This document shows, piece by piece, positions 34,689-43,581 of a DNA stretch of 64,000 nt. Under the pieces are notes generated by a model, which searched no databases, was not told where the DNA came from, and saw only the letters and a program-made list of their open reading frames with translations. A program made the translations under genes and the position numbers. The DNA is from Mycolicibacterium fluoranthenivorans (GTDB taxonomy: Bacteria > Actinomycetota > Actinomycetes > Mycobacteriales > Mycobacteriaceae). The stretch is taken from NCBI RefSeq assembly GCF_011758805.1, contig NZ_JAANOW010000001.1, positions 3,286,001-3,350,000 on the forward strand, in the 5' to 3' direction. Each line of letters opens with the position of its first letter. Position 1 is the stretch's first letter.

Positions 34689-34709
34689 GGTGCCTCATTC
34701 AGGTTGACA
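34689..34709 (-). repeat. Right terminal inverted repeat of the IS
   Basis: On the minus strand it begins TGTCAACCTG and ends TGAGGCACC, matching the left end. Confidence 0.65.
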
Positions 34710-35325
34710 GGTTCCGCAGGCCCACGATGTCGGTCCTGCGGTGAGCGCTTTGAGTCTCCGGGACATAACGCAGAGTGATCACCAACACGAGGATCGCGAG
34801 GGCGGGTGTGACGAGAAAACCGCTGCGCCAACCGATGCGCTCAGCCAGCAGACTGCCCACCGTTGCCGGCACCACGCCGAAGGCGTAGACCGCCGCGAGA
34901 TAGCCTGCGATCGCGCCCGCCCGGCGGTCACGAGGGAAGACGGCGTTCATGATGGCCAGCGACAGACCGGTCAGGAACGCGAACGCCACCCCGATGCAGG
35001 CTCTGGCGATCATCAGCACCTCGACGTTGGGTGCTGTCGCCCCCATCAATCCGAACGCGACCGCACCACACGCACCGGCAACGAACATCCTCTTCATTCC
35101 GTACTTGTCGCCTAGGACGCCGGCTCCCAGCACCGAGGCAGCCAAGGTCAGAGTCGCCAGGGACGACACGAAAATGGTTGCACCGGGCGAGAATTCCAGG
35201 CCATGACGCACGAGAGAGATGTTGGCCGCCAGAGTTCTCAGATCGCCTACCGCGACGGCGCTGCCAAGGCTCATAGCCACCGTCGTCATGACGGCTCCCA
35301 ACCCGGTGACCTGCTGCTGCCGCAC
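34710..35325 (-). pseudogene. MFS transporter, N-terminal part (gene split by an IS element)
   Basis: About 205 residues with six hydrophobic segments include the MFS loop signature LGDKYGMKRMFVAG. The frame runs to DIVGLRN at the IS edge and stops inside the element. The GTG at 35325 is the probable original start. Drug or metabolite export by the intact transporter is the family expectation. The gene is now disrupted. Confidence 0.78.
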
Positions 35326-35460
35326 CAGGCGATGCTAGACCGCGTACCGGTGACTGCCCCCCGCCACCGCGAAAATCAACTCTGAAAGCTGAGGCAAGAG
35401 GTCCCCGCCGGCTTGCCCCACAACGCCATCACGCCAGCGATCGTCTTGGGCGCTCATCGA

Positions 35461-36117
35461 TCAGGGTGACGGCTTTTCGTCGGCTCCTCTATGGGGTGCC
35501 TCGAAGACGGTTCGCACAGCGGATTCGTCACCGTCGATGTCGATGAGTGCAGCGACGTCATTCAGTGACAAGACGCCTGCCGCGAGTCCGAGAACTGCCG
35601 GCGCATCGCCAACAAGAACGGCGTCAAGGCCGCGACCATCAGGCTTAGCGATGTCGATACCGGACTGGGTAGCTCGCAGTTGGACCATGCCGCCTTCGAC
35701 GACGATTCCTATGGTTGCTGACTGATTGGTCGGCGCACGACCCTCGAACAAGGCTGGAAGTGCGACCAGAAGCCATTCAGAGCGGAAGTCATCACCCTGG
35801 GGCCCGCGGATCATCAGAGGGGTGGACCAGCGGACCAGCGCATTGATGGGTTCGCGTAACTGGGCGCCCCACTCGGTGAGGGCGTAGGTAATCGCACTGG
35901 AGTCATCGGACAGTCTCCGCTCAATCACACCATCAGTTTCGAGGCCCCGAAGCCGGTCGGTCAGCAGATTCGTCGCGATGCCGGACAGTCCTTCGCGAAG
36001 CTCCCCGTAACGCGCGGGGCCCAATAGGAGCTGGCGGACGATCAACAAATTCCACCGGTCGCCCACCACATCCAGGGACCGGGCTAGTCCGCAGTACTGC
36101 CCGTAGTCTCGACTCAT
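35461..36117 (-). CDS. HxlR family transcriptional regulator
   Basis: The 218-residue protein has the HxlR winged helix (CGLARSLDVVGDRWNLLIVR, then ARYGELREGLSGIATNLLTD, and LRGLETDGVIERRL) followed by an extra ~100-residue C-terminal domain that resembles a sterol-carrier-like fold. It is divergent from the dehalogenase-like gene with 59 bases between the starts, so it likely controls that gene. Confidence 0.88.
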   Translation of the reverse strand: MSRDYGQYCGLARSLDVVGDRWNLLIVRQLLLGPARYGELREGLSGIATNLLTDRLRGLETDGVIERRLSDDSSAITYALTEWGAQLREPINALVRWSTPLMIRGPQGDDFRSEWLLVALPALFEGRAPTNQSATIGIVVEGGMVQLRATQSGIDIAKPDGRGLDAVLVGDAPAVLGLAAGVLSLNDVAALIDIDGDESAVRTVFEAPHRGADEKPSP

Positions 36118-36176
36118 CGCCCTCTGCTTGCTATTTTAAAGTTCGCTTGATTGTATCTGATCGATGGGGGCGCGGA

Positions 36177-37052
36177 ATGGCGATCGAAGCGAGACCTGCT
36201 TGGGTTGATGACGAGTTGTTCCCGTTCGAGAGCCGTTTCATCGATATCGACGCACACCGCGTGCACTACGTGGACGAAGGATCGGGACCCACGTTGCTGT
36301 TCCTGCACGGCAACCCGACCTGGTCGTTCGACTACAGCAAGGTGATCCAATCCTTGCGACCGGAATTCCGTTGCATCGCAGTGGACTACCCCGGTTTCGG
36401 ACTGTCGTCGGCGGCGCCGGGATACCGACATCTGCCCATTGAACACGCGGAGGTGATCGACCGATTCGTGGGGGCACTCGAATTGAGCGGCGTCACGCTG
36501 GTGGGCCATGACTGGGGCGGCCCGATCGGTCTGGCAGTGGTGCAACGCCGGCCCGAGACCTTCGAGAGCCTGGTGCTGACCAACACATGGGCATGGCCGG
36601 TCGGTGACCCGGTTGTGCAGATGATGTCCCATGTGATGGGCAGCCCCGTCGGGCGGCTGCTGATCCGGCAGCTCAACCTGTTCGTCAACGTGATGATCCC
36701 GATCGGGCACCGACTGTCCAAGCCCACCAGCGCGCAGATGGAGCACTACAAGAAGGCTCTCGACAGCCCATCGCGGAGGGAAGCTTCCGGGGTCTTCCCT
36801 CGCGAGATCACCTCCAGTCGTGCGTTTCTCGCGGACATCGAATCGGGCCTGAACACCATCGCGGCACTACCCACCTTGATCATCTGGGGCGATGCCGACT
36901 TTGCATTCGGACAGAAGGAACTGGAACGGTGGGAGAAGGCATTCACCGATCACGAGACGGTGATCGTCAAAGGCGCCGGTCATTTCGTCCCCTCCGACGC
37001 TCCTGAGCAATTCGCCGAGGCGATCCGCCGCTGGCATTTCGCGCATCAGTGA
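36177..37052 (+). CDS. Haloalkane dehalogenase-like alpha/beta hydrolase
   Basis: The 291-residue protein fits haloalkane dehalogenases in length and motifs. Halide-stabilising Asn46 lies in LHGNPTWSF, nucleophile Asp112 in VGHDWGG with the adjacent Trp, and His269 in GAGHFVPSD. Epoxide hydrolases share HDWGG but usually have an aromatic residue where Asn46 is. ATG at 36177 after a GGGGGCG stretch is chosen over 36147. Mycobacteria are known to encode such enzymes (Dmb group). It is under likely HxlR control. The true substrate needs assay. Confidence 0.82.
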   Translation: MAIEARPAWVDDELFPFESRFIDIDAHRVHYVDEGSGPTLLFLHGNPTWSFDYSKVIQSLRPEFRCIAVDYPGFGLSSAAPGYRHLPIEHAEVIDRFVGALELSGVTLVGHDWGGPIGLAVVQRRPETFESLVLTNTWAWPVGDPVVQMMSHVMGSPVGRLLIRQLNLFVNVMIPIGHRLSKPTSAQMEHYKKALDSPSRREASGVFPREITSSRAFLADIESGLNTIAALPTLIIWGDADFAFGQKELERWEKAFTDHETVIVKGAGHFVPSDAPEQFAEAIRRWHFAHQ

Positions 37053-37256
37053 CCGCCCGATGGTTAGCAATCAGGTGGACTTCATAAGGACCCTGCGATC
37101 CATCGCCGTTACGTTTCGCGGCACCTGGCGGTAGCCGACAAAGAACGTCTCGGCCTCGCTGGGATTCAATCGGTCGCTACTCACAAGTGATCGCGTGAAC
37201 CATCTCCGACCAACTGAAGCCGGAGGTCGGGTGCTGCGGCGATGGCTGCGAGAGTG

Positions 37257-37772
37257 TTATACGGGTCCGTCGGGAAAGTCATGCCACCGGCTGATCTTCC
37301 AGATTCCATTCGTCTTGACGAACCATCCCTCGTAGTTGAGCGCCGCCATGGGCGCGAAAGCCCTCCCGTTTGCGGTATTGGTGAGCAGTCCCACGACGCC
37401 GGCGTGCACCGTTGTGCCAGTCTGTTCCAGGAATACGATGTTCGACATCAAGTGGCGTCGCTGATTTCCACTAGAACTGAAGGTGGACATACGATCCCGC
37501 CAGAAGCTGTGGAACGCTTCGCCGCTCTGCTCGACCGGCGGTTGCCCGGGGATACCGACGACGAAGACCGCGTCGTCGGTGAACAGATCGAACCATGACT
37601 CCGCCTGATAGTTGTCGTACGCCAGCGCATAGGTATCGACGAGATTCTTGACGGCGAGCCGATCGAGGCAGTCGAAATCTGTGCGACCGGCCGCTCCGCT
37701 TGTCGCAAAGGACCGCAGAGGTCCGATATCCGACTGGGGCGTGGGTCTTGGTGCAGTGTGTTCGGTGGCCAT
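37257..37772 (-). CDS. SnoaL/NTF2-like protein
   Basis: The 171-residue protein has an NTF2-like cone fold of the SnoaL_4 type: AVKNLVDTYALAYDNYQAES, then WFDLFTDDAVFVV and YEGWFVKTNGIWKISRWHD at the end. Family members are small-molecule cyclases, isomerases or ring-hydroxylase-like beta subunits. The start at 37772 (MATEHT) has no strong ribosome site, so it may lie elsewhere. The neighbours do not define a pathway. Confidence 0.7.
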   Translation of the reverse strand: MATEHTAPRPTPQSDIGPLRSFATSGAAGRTDFDCLDRLAVKNLVDTYALAYDNYQAESWFDLFTDDAVFVVGIPGQPPVEQSGEAFHSFWRDRMSTFSSSGNQRRHLMSNIVFLEQTGTTVHAGVVGLLTNTANGRAFAPMAALNYEGWFVKTNGIWKISRWHDFPDGPV

Positions 37773-37809
37773 CAAGACCACAGTAGACAAAGCCGGGAGA
37801 GTCCGAGTG

Positions 37810-37990
37810 GGATGCCGGGCCGGCGCGCTGGCATCTTGACGCCGCTGCTGTTCTGTTCGCCCACGCCGCCGGCCTTGAGAAGTTCGGCGTCTGGCTCCCC
37901 CGGGCGTTTGGGGTCGCCCGGGGCGGGCACGACGCATTCGACCATGCGATCACCCTGCGATCGGCGCAGAACGTGGGTAGACAGCCCTAA
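37810..37990 (+). pseudogene. Possible C-terminal gene relic
   Basis: An open stretch ending at a TAA reads LDAAAVLFAHAAGLEKFGVW, then LPRAFGVARGGHDAFDHAIT. It has G/C at most third positions and looks like the end of a real protein. There is no start and I cannot name the family. Confidence 0.25.
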
Positions 37991-38427
37991 ACGCAATACG
38001 ACTGACCATTGAGGACACAGTTCACCGGTGGCGAGTAGGTGCCGCCGAGCACGCCCCGGAAGCCTCCCGTTGCCGAACCACCCGGTGGGATGATGCGATT
38101 CCAGTTGGCCGGCCCGATCACGTAATGGCCGCCGTACTGCGTGAAGACACTGTTCCAGCTATGCCACACGGATTCCCCGATCGGTAAGTCGAATTCAAGC
38201 CTCCAGTCCGTCAACGGCACTGTGGTCGGGTTGGTGATGACGAAGCGCGCGATGAAGCCGGTCTGCCACGTTGATGTCACCGACAGTCTGGCCATGGCCG
38301 CATCGGCGTGAGCGATTGGGGCTGGCGATAGCCCGAGTGTGATCACCACGAAAGCCAATGCCGCCGCGTGAAGCGCTGCACGCCAGCGCTTCACCTGCGC
38401 ATCCAGTCTGGCCATGGTCGCCAACAC
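37987..38427 (-). CDS. Secreted single-domain CBM2 (cellulose-binding type) protein
   Basis: The protein has 146 residues. An N-terminal signal peptide (hydrophobic ~20-40, ending APIAHADA) is followed by one family 2 carbohydrate-binding module (VTSTWQTGFIARFVITNP, then WRLEFDLPIGESVWHSWNS) with the usual Trp residues and a terminal Cys pair (NCVLNGQSYC). There is no catalytic domain. M. tuberculosis Rv1987 is a similar small protein. It may bind cellulose or a related glucan outside the cell. A second Met at residue 5 could be the start. Confidence 0.85.
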   Translation of the reverse strand: MLATMARLDAQVKRWRAALHAAALAFVVITLGLSPAPIAHADAAMARLSVTSTWQTGFIARFVITNPTTVPLTDWRLEFDLPIGESVWHSWNSVFTQYGGHYVIGPANWNRIIPPGGSATGGFRGVLGGTYSPPVNCVLNGQSYCV

Positions 38428-38638
38428 TAAACCGGCTCAGGCGGAGTCGAACCAGCCGCCACTGCACAGCCACCAACCTTTGCTGAACCGAGACCGTCGT
38501 GAAATCTCTGAAGCTCCCTGTCGCGAAGACTGCCTGTGATGCGGCCGGCCGCACCCAATGAGGCTTCCCGCAGCGAACTCTCAGCTTCTCCTCAGTCGGC
38601 GGGAGTAATTCGGAATGGACATACGAAAGGACCCGCTG

Positions 38639-39121
38639 ATGAACACCGAGACCGTGGACCGGCAGTTCGCCGCACTGCAATCGCAGGCGGACCAGACCGC
38701 TTCGTTGATCCGCACGCTGCGCGACAAGCTGTCGGCCGCAGCCGCCGCCGGCGATACGAATGCGCGTGAGTGGGGGCTGGATCTGAAGGAGATCGCGCTC
38801 GCGATCAGGGATGAGCAGAGCACGACAACCGAACTGCTGCAAGCCATTCACGGACTCGTCGATGATCATGTCACTTCGGCGGCACCACCGGCCGCACCGC
38901 AAGAGGCCTACTCCGCTCCCGCCACCTATTCCGCGCCGCCGCAGTACGCGCAGGTACCCCAGTACTCACAGGCGCCGCAATACCAGCAGTATCAGCAGCC
39001 CACCTCCGGTGGAGGTACCCTGCAACGATTCCTCAGCGGCCGGTTCGGGCAGGCGATGGTCACCGGCGCCGGCATCGGCATCGGCGACGACATCGTCAAC
39101 TCGATCTTCGATCGATTCTGA
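38639..39121 (+). CDS. Conserved hypothetical, coiled N-terminus with PYQ-rich linker
   Basis: The 160-residue protein has an N-terminal helical/coiled region (~1-80), a linker rich in Pro, Tyr, Gln and Ala (APPQYAQVPQYSQAPQYQ), and a Gly-rich hydrophobic end (RFGQAMVTGAGIGIGDDIVN). The layout (helices, flexible middle, Gly/Ala-rich hydrophobic tail) resembles that of the DUF2076 protein in this window, but I do not claim homology. ATG at 38639 with AGGA upstream is chosen. An in-frame ATG at 38615 is possible. Confidence 0.6.
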   Translation: MNTETVDRQFAALQSQADQTASLIRTLRDKLSAAAAAGDTNAREWGLDLKEIALAIRDEQSTTTELLQAIHGLVDDHVTSAAPPAAPQEAYSAPATYSAPPQYAQVPQYSQAPQYQQYQQPTSGGGTLQRFLSGRFGQAMVTGAGIGIGDDIVNSIFDRF

Positions 39122-39136
39122 CGGAGACGAAAGCGC

Positions 39137-39787
39137 TCAACCACCGCTGCGGTCGGAAACGTTCGCGACGGCCAAGATCCCCTTCATCGCGCCGTTCAGT
39201 GCTCCCGTGTAGTAAGACACCAACTTTCGCTTGGGTATCGAGGGTTCATCGAGCCACCATCGGCCGAGCTGTTCGCCGATACCCGAAGCGCTGTAGGCGA
39301 TCGCGAGCGCAACCTCGGACTCGACGCTGGGGTCCTTCTGCCTGATGACAGTGGCAATAGTCCGAATGGTGTCAGCACGTAGCGTGCCGAGTTGGTCGCT
39401 GAGTTCTGCGTGCAAGCTTGACGACGCGGTGAACAGCAACACGAATCGCTGTGGATCGTCCTCGATCAGATCGAAGTACGCCTCTCCCCCTGCGCGGAAT
39501 ACCTCCGTCAGGTCTTCGCCTGCGGCGCTCACGCGGTCCAGCAAGGATCGTTCGAACTCGCGACGCGCTCGAGCGACACACGCAAGAAACACGCCTTCAC
39601 GCGAGCCGTAGTGGTGGTACACGATCGGCCGGCTCACACCAGCGGCGCGCGCAATGTCCTCGATCGATACCGCTTCGTAGCCACGCTCGGTGAACAGCTT
39701 CTCAGCAACGTCGAGTAGCTGCCGCTCTCGCTGCTCACCTGTGAGCCTGACCCGCTTGGACTGCTTTGCGGGTTCTGCCTGCGTCAC
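39137..39787 (-). CDS. TetR family transcriptional regulator
   Basis: The 216-residue protein has its helix-turn-helix at about 20-65 (LLDVAEKLFTERGYEAVSIE, then AAGVSRPIVYHHYGSREGVF) and a TetR effector domain. GTG at 39787 is the likely start. It is divergent from a three-gene operon (propeller, dehydrogenase, carboxylesterase), and a strong palindrome lies between them, so repression of that operon is likely. Confidence 0.88.
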   Translation of the reverse strand: MTQAEPAKQSKRVRLTGEQRERQLLDVAEKLFTERGYEAVSIEDIARAAGVSRPIVYHHYGSREGVFLACVARARREFERSLLDRVSAAGEDLTEVFRAGGEAYFDLIEDDPQRFVLLFTASSSLHAELSDQLGTLRADTIRTIATVIRQKDPSVESEVALAIAYSASGIGEQLGRWWLDEPSIPKRKLVSYYTGALNGAMKGILAVANVSDRSGG

Positions 39788-39927
39788 GCCGCCAACCTCG
39801 CTGATGCGCGTACGCCAACACGACGGCAGCGGCGCGGCCCCTGCCGCGGTGCGTCGTTCCGGACAACCGCAGCCCGAGTGCGGGTCGAGACGCATTTCAC
39901 ATTCATGGCGTGTACTTTACTACGCCG

Positions 39928-39947
39928 TGTAAGTTACAGTGTGTAAC
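39928..39947. promoter_or_regulatory. Operator between tetR and the propeller operon
   Basis: Two overlapping palindromes are present: TGTAAGTTACA (39928-39938) and GTTACAGTGTGTAAC (39933-39947). The TGTAA/TTACA half-site thus occurs three times, as in operators that bind two TetR dimers. Confidence 0.65.
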
Positions 39948-40085
39948 TACGGGAGATCGCCTCGGGCGTAGCCCCTCGGCCACCGTTGGTCCATCCACGC
40001 AAGCGGCGGTCGTTGAGCCCTGAGCGAAGCGCAACCGTGCGTCATATCTCCGCAACGAGACCCATGAAAGTGATTACCAGGCAAC

Positions 40086-40991
40086 ATGTTCAGATACTTG
40101 TTGGCACTCAATCCAGCCGAAGGCAACATTCAGCGGATCGACATCCGAACCGGTGATTCCGCCGTCCTGGTCGATGGTGTGACGGCCGTTCCCGACGGAA
40201 TCGCCGTAGACCTGCGCCGACGGCACGTCTATTGGACCAACATGGGTGAGCCGGTCGCGCCGGCAGACCGCTCACCCACGTCCGACTCTGCACTCGACTT
40301 CCACGCGAAGAACGGGTCGCTCGAACGTGTCGACCTCGACGGCACTCACCGCACGACCATCATCCCGCAAGGCTCGTTCGTCACGGGCAAGCAGCTCGTG
40401 GGCGCATGGTCTCAGGGACGGTTGTACTGGTCGGACCGCGAGGGCGCTCGTGTGTTGAGCGCGCGGCTCGACGGCACGGATCTGCGCGACGAGGTTGTCG
40501 TCGCGACGGACACCGCTCGCCGGATCGTACGTAACCAATGCGTCGGTGTCGCAGTCGACGAACAAGCCGGACTGCTGTATTGGACTCAGAAGGGCGCATC
40601 AAAAGGCAACGACGGCCGCATCTTTCGGACGTCGTTGCGCACCCCGATCGCTGCCCGGGTGGTGGAAGAGCTTTGGTCTGACCTGCCGGAGCCGATCGAC
40701 CTACATCTCGACGTCCGCGCGGGGCTTGTGTACTGGACCGACCGAGGTGCACCGCCACGCGGGAACACACTGAACTGCGCGCCGATTCCACCGCTAGGCG
40801 CGCACGGCGCCGAGGTCACCGTGCTGGCCGGAGACTTTCGAGAACCGATTGGCCTGGCCGTCGACACGGATGCCGGGGTCGCCTACGTCGGTGATCTGTC
40901 CGGCGAGATCCGAGCAGTCGACCTCGATGGCACTGGAGAACGCCGGTTGATCCGCGCTACAGGCGGTTTCACCGGAATTGCAGGCATCTGA
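40086..40991 (+). CDS. YWTD-repeat beta-propeller protein
   Basis: The 301-residue protein contains repeated YWTD-like blades: VYWTNMGEPV, LYWSDREGAR, LYWTQKGASK and VYWTDRGAP. The intervening DLDGT segments are typical of LDL-receptor class B / SMP-30-like propellers. There is no signal peptide. It is first in an operon with a dehydrogenase and a carboxylesterase. Lactonase activity, as in SMP-30 relatives, is possible but not supported by specific residues. Confidence 0.8.
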   Translation: MFRYLLALNPAEGNIQRIDIRTGDSAVLVDGVTAVPDGIAVDLRRRHVYWTNMGEPVAPADRSPTSDSALDFHAKNGSLERVDLDGTHRTTIIPQGSFVTGKQLVGAWSQGRLYWSDREGARVLSARLDGTDLRDEVVVATDTARRIVRNQCVGVAVDEQAGLLYWTQKGASKGNDGRIFRTSLRTPIAARVVEELWSDLPEPIDLHLDVRAGLVYWTDRGAPPRGNTLNCAPIPPLGAHGAEVTVLAGDFREPIGLAVDTDAGVAYVGDLSGEIRAVDLDGTGERRLIRATGGFTGIAGI

Positions 40992-41014
40992 AAACCCACC
41001 TGACAGGAGACACC

Positions 41015-41878
41015 ATGTCCTATCAACTGCCGACGAACGTAGCCGATCGTCCGATCGTGGTCCTGGGGGCCGGGACGCTCGGCCGTCGGATCGCGCTCAC
41101 GCACGCTACCCGTGGCGGCTCCGTTCGTCTCTACGACCTCTCCGAGAAACAACTGCATGAGGCGAAGAGATTCATCGACGACCAGCTGCCCACCCTGCTG
41201 GAGACCCGTGGTTCGGGTTCACCGGCGACGATCGAGTACGTCACCGATCTCGAAAACGCAGTCCGAAATGCTTGGTACATAGTCGAATCCATTCCCGAAG
41301 TGCCGAGCCTCAAGATCGATGTCCTGGGCACCGTCGACACTCTCGCGGAACCGGATGCCATCATCGGAACCAATTCGTCGTCCTACGCCAGCAGTGAACT
41401 TGTCGCGAAAGTCGCCCATCCCGAGCGGGTACTCAACACTCACTACGGGCAACCACCCGAAACTCGACAGCTCGAATTGATGAGCGACGGCCACACCGAT
41501 GGACGGATCTTCGACCTGCTCAAACGTGAACTGTCCGCATATGGCTTTGTCGTCGCCGTCGCGCACGTGGAAAGTGTCGGTTTCATCGTCAATCGGGTGT
41601 GGGCGGCCGTGAAGCGAGAGTCACTGGCCGTCGTCGCGCAGGGAGTGACGACGGCAGAAGAATTCGACAATCTCTGGGTGGCAGCGGGTTTCGGCAACAC
41701 CGGAATCTTCCGCCTTATCGATCAGGTGGGCCTCGACGTCGCTCTCGACATCGAGAATCACTACCTTGAGCGATTCCCGCACCTGCCTAGTGACTCCCGG
41801 AATCTGCTCGAAAAGTATGTGCAACAGGGGAAGCTCGGCGTCAAGTCGGGCGAAGGCTTCTACAGCGACTACACCTGA
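41015..41878 (+). CDS. 3-hydroxyacyl-CoA dehydrogenase-like oxidoreductase
   Basis: The 287-residue protein has an N-terminal Rossmann fold with VLGAGTLGRRIA, then GTNSSSYASSELV in the family's catalytic Ser/His region, and a C-terminal helical domain with VGFIVNRVWAAVKRESL and KLGVKSGEGFYSDY. A histidine in NTHYGQPP replaces the common HFFNP motif (here HYGQP), so the substrate may not be an acyl-CoA. A lambda-crystallin/hydroxybutyrate-type role is possible. CAGGAG precedes the ATG, and it follows the propeller gene after 23 bases. Confidence 0.85.
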   Translation: MSYQLPTNVADRPIVVLGAGTLGRRIALTHATRGGSVRLYDLSEKQLHEAKRFIDDQLPTLLETRGSGSPATIEYVTDLENAVRNAWYIVESIPEVPSLKIDVLGTVDTLAEPDAIIGTNSSSYASSELVAKVAHPERVLNTHYGQPPETRQLELMSDGHTDGRIFDLLKRELSAYGFVVAVAHVESVGFIVNRVWAAVKRESLAVVAQGVTTAEEFDNLWVAAGFGNTGIFRLIDQVGLDVALDIENHYLERFPHLPSDSRNLLEKYVQQGKLGVKSGEGFYSDYT

Positions 41879-41996
41879 GCCACGAGAAGGGTTCCTGCAG
41901 AGGGAGCTCCCGGCGACAACGAAAAAGCAACATCATCAGGCAGCGGCTGCTGTACATCCAGATTCAATGATCGACGAAAATCGAGGAGAGAAGAAC

Positions 41997-43481
41997 GTGA
42001 GCGATACGGTTCGAGTGGCCCAGGGTTACGTCCGAGGCAAGGAGGACAACGGCATCCTGGCATTCAAGGGCATTCCCTACGCCGCAGCACCGATCGGCGT
42101 CCATCGGTTCAAGGAACCGACCGCAGCGCCGGCGTGGGAAGGAATCCGGGACACCACCGAGTACGGGCCGACTGCCCCATCACTTCCCTACTCGCCACCG
42201 CTGGATCAATTGATGGAAGAGCCTGTCATCGAAGGTCCGGACTACCTGAACCTCAATGTGTGGACCCCGGCCACGGACGCGGGTCGTCGGCCGGTGCTCG
42301 TGTGGATCCATGGCGGGGCGTTCGCCAACGGCAGCGGGGCGGTAAGCGCTTACGACGGCTCGCGGTTCGCCCGTGACGGCGTCGTCTGTGTCACCATCAA
42401 CTATCGGTTGGGGGCCGAAGGCTTTCTCCAGATCGACGGCGCCCCGGCCAACCGCGGGTTGCTCGACCAGATCGCAGCGCTTCGGTGGGTTCGGGACAAC
42501 ATCGCGGCCTTCGGCGGCGACCCGGACGCAGTGACCATCGCGGGCGAGTCCGCAGGCGCCATGTCCGTGATGACGCTCCTGTCGACGTCGCAGGCGGCCG
42601 GACTATTCCGTCGCGCAATTGCCGAGAGCGGTGCCGGTCACCACGTTCAGACAGCGGCTAGCGCCGCGAAGGTAACTGCTGCCATCGCCGAAGAGTTGGG
42701 CGTCGAGGCCACCCTGGCGAGTTTCTCGGCGGTCTCGCCTGCGGACCTTCTCGCTGCCCAAGGGGTGGTCGGTCAAATGATCTCGGAAGCGCCCGACCCG
42801 ACCGTCTGGGGCGAACTTGCAACGAGTCCTATGCCCTTTCAGCCGGTGATCGACGGTGCATTCGTGGCTGCCCGACCGATCGACCGCTTCGCAGCAGGGG
42901 TGGGCCGCGACGTGGACGTCCTGATCGGGACCAACGCACAGGAGGCGGCCCTCTTCCTGGTACCGAACGGAGCGGCAGATGCCGCGAACGAGGACACGCT
43001 GGCGAGCATTCTTGCGCTCGTGGGGGCCGATCCCGACGTGGTACTGCCCGTCTACCGCCAAGCACAGCCCTCGGCATCGGCCGGGGAACTGCTGGTCACT
43101 TGGCTCACCGATTGGTTCTACCGAGTCCCCGCCGCTCGGGTAGCGGAATCCCGGATGATGCACGGCGCCGACACCCACGTGTACGAATTCGGTTGGCCGT
43201 CACCGCTCTTGGACGGACGTCTCGGCGCCTGCCACACCGCCGAGATCGCGTTCGCGTTCGACCAACTCGCCACACCGGCGTCGGCGATGATCGCGGGTGT
43301 CAACCCGCCGCAGAAACTCGCCGACGAGATGCACGGCGCGTGGGTGTCGTTCGTGAAGGGCGGCGACCCCGGGTGGTCGCCGTACGGTGAGGACAGAATC
43401 GTGCGCCGCCTCAACGTACACAGCGACACTGCCAGGGACCCCGCACCCGACCAACGCCGAATCTGGGACGGGATCCGCTGA
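41997..43481 (+). CDS. Type B carboxylesterase
   Basis: The 494-residue esterase has the oxyanion-hole motif WIHGGAFANGSG, nucleophile Ser185 in GESAGAMS, and the carboxylesterase start VAQGYVRGKEDNGILAFKGI followed by PYAAAPIG. The C-terminal GACHTAEIAFAF provides the catalytic His. GTG at 41997 with GAGGAGAG upstream is chosen over longer frames. It is third in the operon and probably the first catabolic step for an imported ester. Confidence 0.9.
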   Translation: MSDTVRVAQGYVRGKEDNGILAFKGIPYAAAPIGVHRFKEPTAAPAWEGIRDTTEYGPTAPSLPYSPPLDQLMEEPVIEGPDYLNLNVWTPATDAGRRPVLVWIHGGAFANGSGAVSAYDGSRFARDGVVCVTINYRLGAEGFLQIDGAPANRGLLDQIAALRWVRDNIAAFGGDPDAVTIAGESAGAMSVMTLLSTSQAAGLFRRAIAESGAGHHVQTAASAAKVTAAIAEELGVEATLASFSAVSPADLLAAQGVVGQMISEAPDPTVWGELATSPMPFQPVIDGAFVAARPIDRFAAGVGRDVDVLIGTNAQEAALFLVPNGAADAANEDTLASILALVGADPDVVLPVYRQAQPSASAGELLVTWLTDWFYRVPAARVAESRMMHGADTHVYEFGWPSPLLDGRLGACHTAEIAFAFDQLATPASAMIAGVNPPQKLADEMHGAWVSFVKGGDPGWSPYGEDRIVRRLNVHSDTARDPAPDQRRIWDGIR

Positions 43482-43532
43482 CCGTCGCCCTCGACACCGC
43501 GTACTCCCTCCCCCTCATACCCTCCCACGGCT

Positions 43533-43552
43533 ACCGGTCCGAACTGACCGGT
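43533..43552. repeat. Inverted repeat after the carboxylesterase gene
   Basis: ACCGGTC and GACCGGT flank a 6-base spacer, 51 bases after the esterase stop and 30 before the next GTG. It may be an operator or a terminator. Confidence 0.45.
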
Positions 43553-43581
43553 GCGATGCGCTCGCGCCGTAGGATCACGGC

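Larger units (their letters stand above)
33126..34709 (+). mobile_element. IS3-family insertion sequence (two-ORF transposase)
   Basis: The element of about 1,584 bases is bounded by imperfect terminal inverted repeats of 21-22 bases with TG...CA ends. It carries orfA (helix-turn-helix) and orfB (DDE integrase core) overlapping by ATGA. It interrupts an MFS gene. No clean target duplication is visible at these borders, and the joined MFS frame is not exact, so the ends may be off by a few bases or changed after insertion. I cannot assign an ISfinder name. Confidence 0.85.

Noticed and set aside
33126..34709. A programmed -1 frameshift between the two transposase frames
   Set aside because: orfB has its own ATG overlapping the orfA stop, so coupled initiation explains expression without frameshifting.
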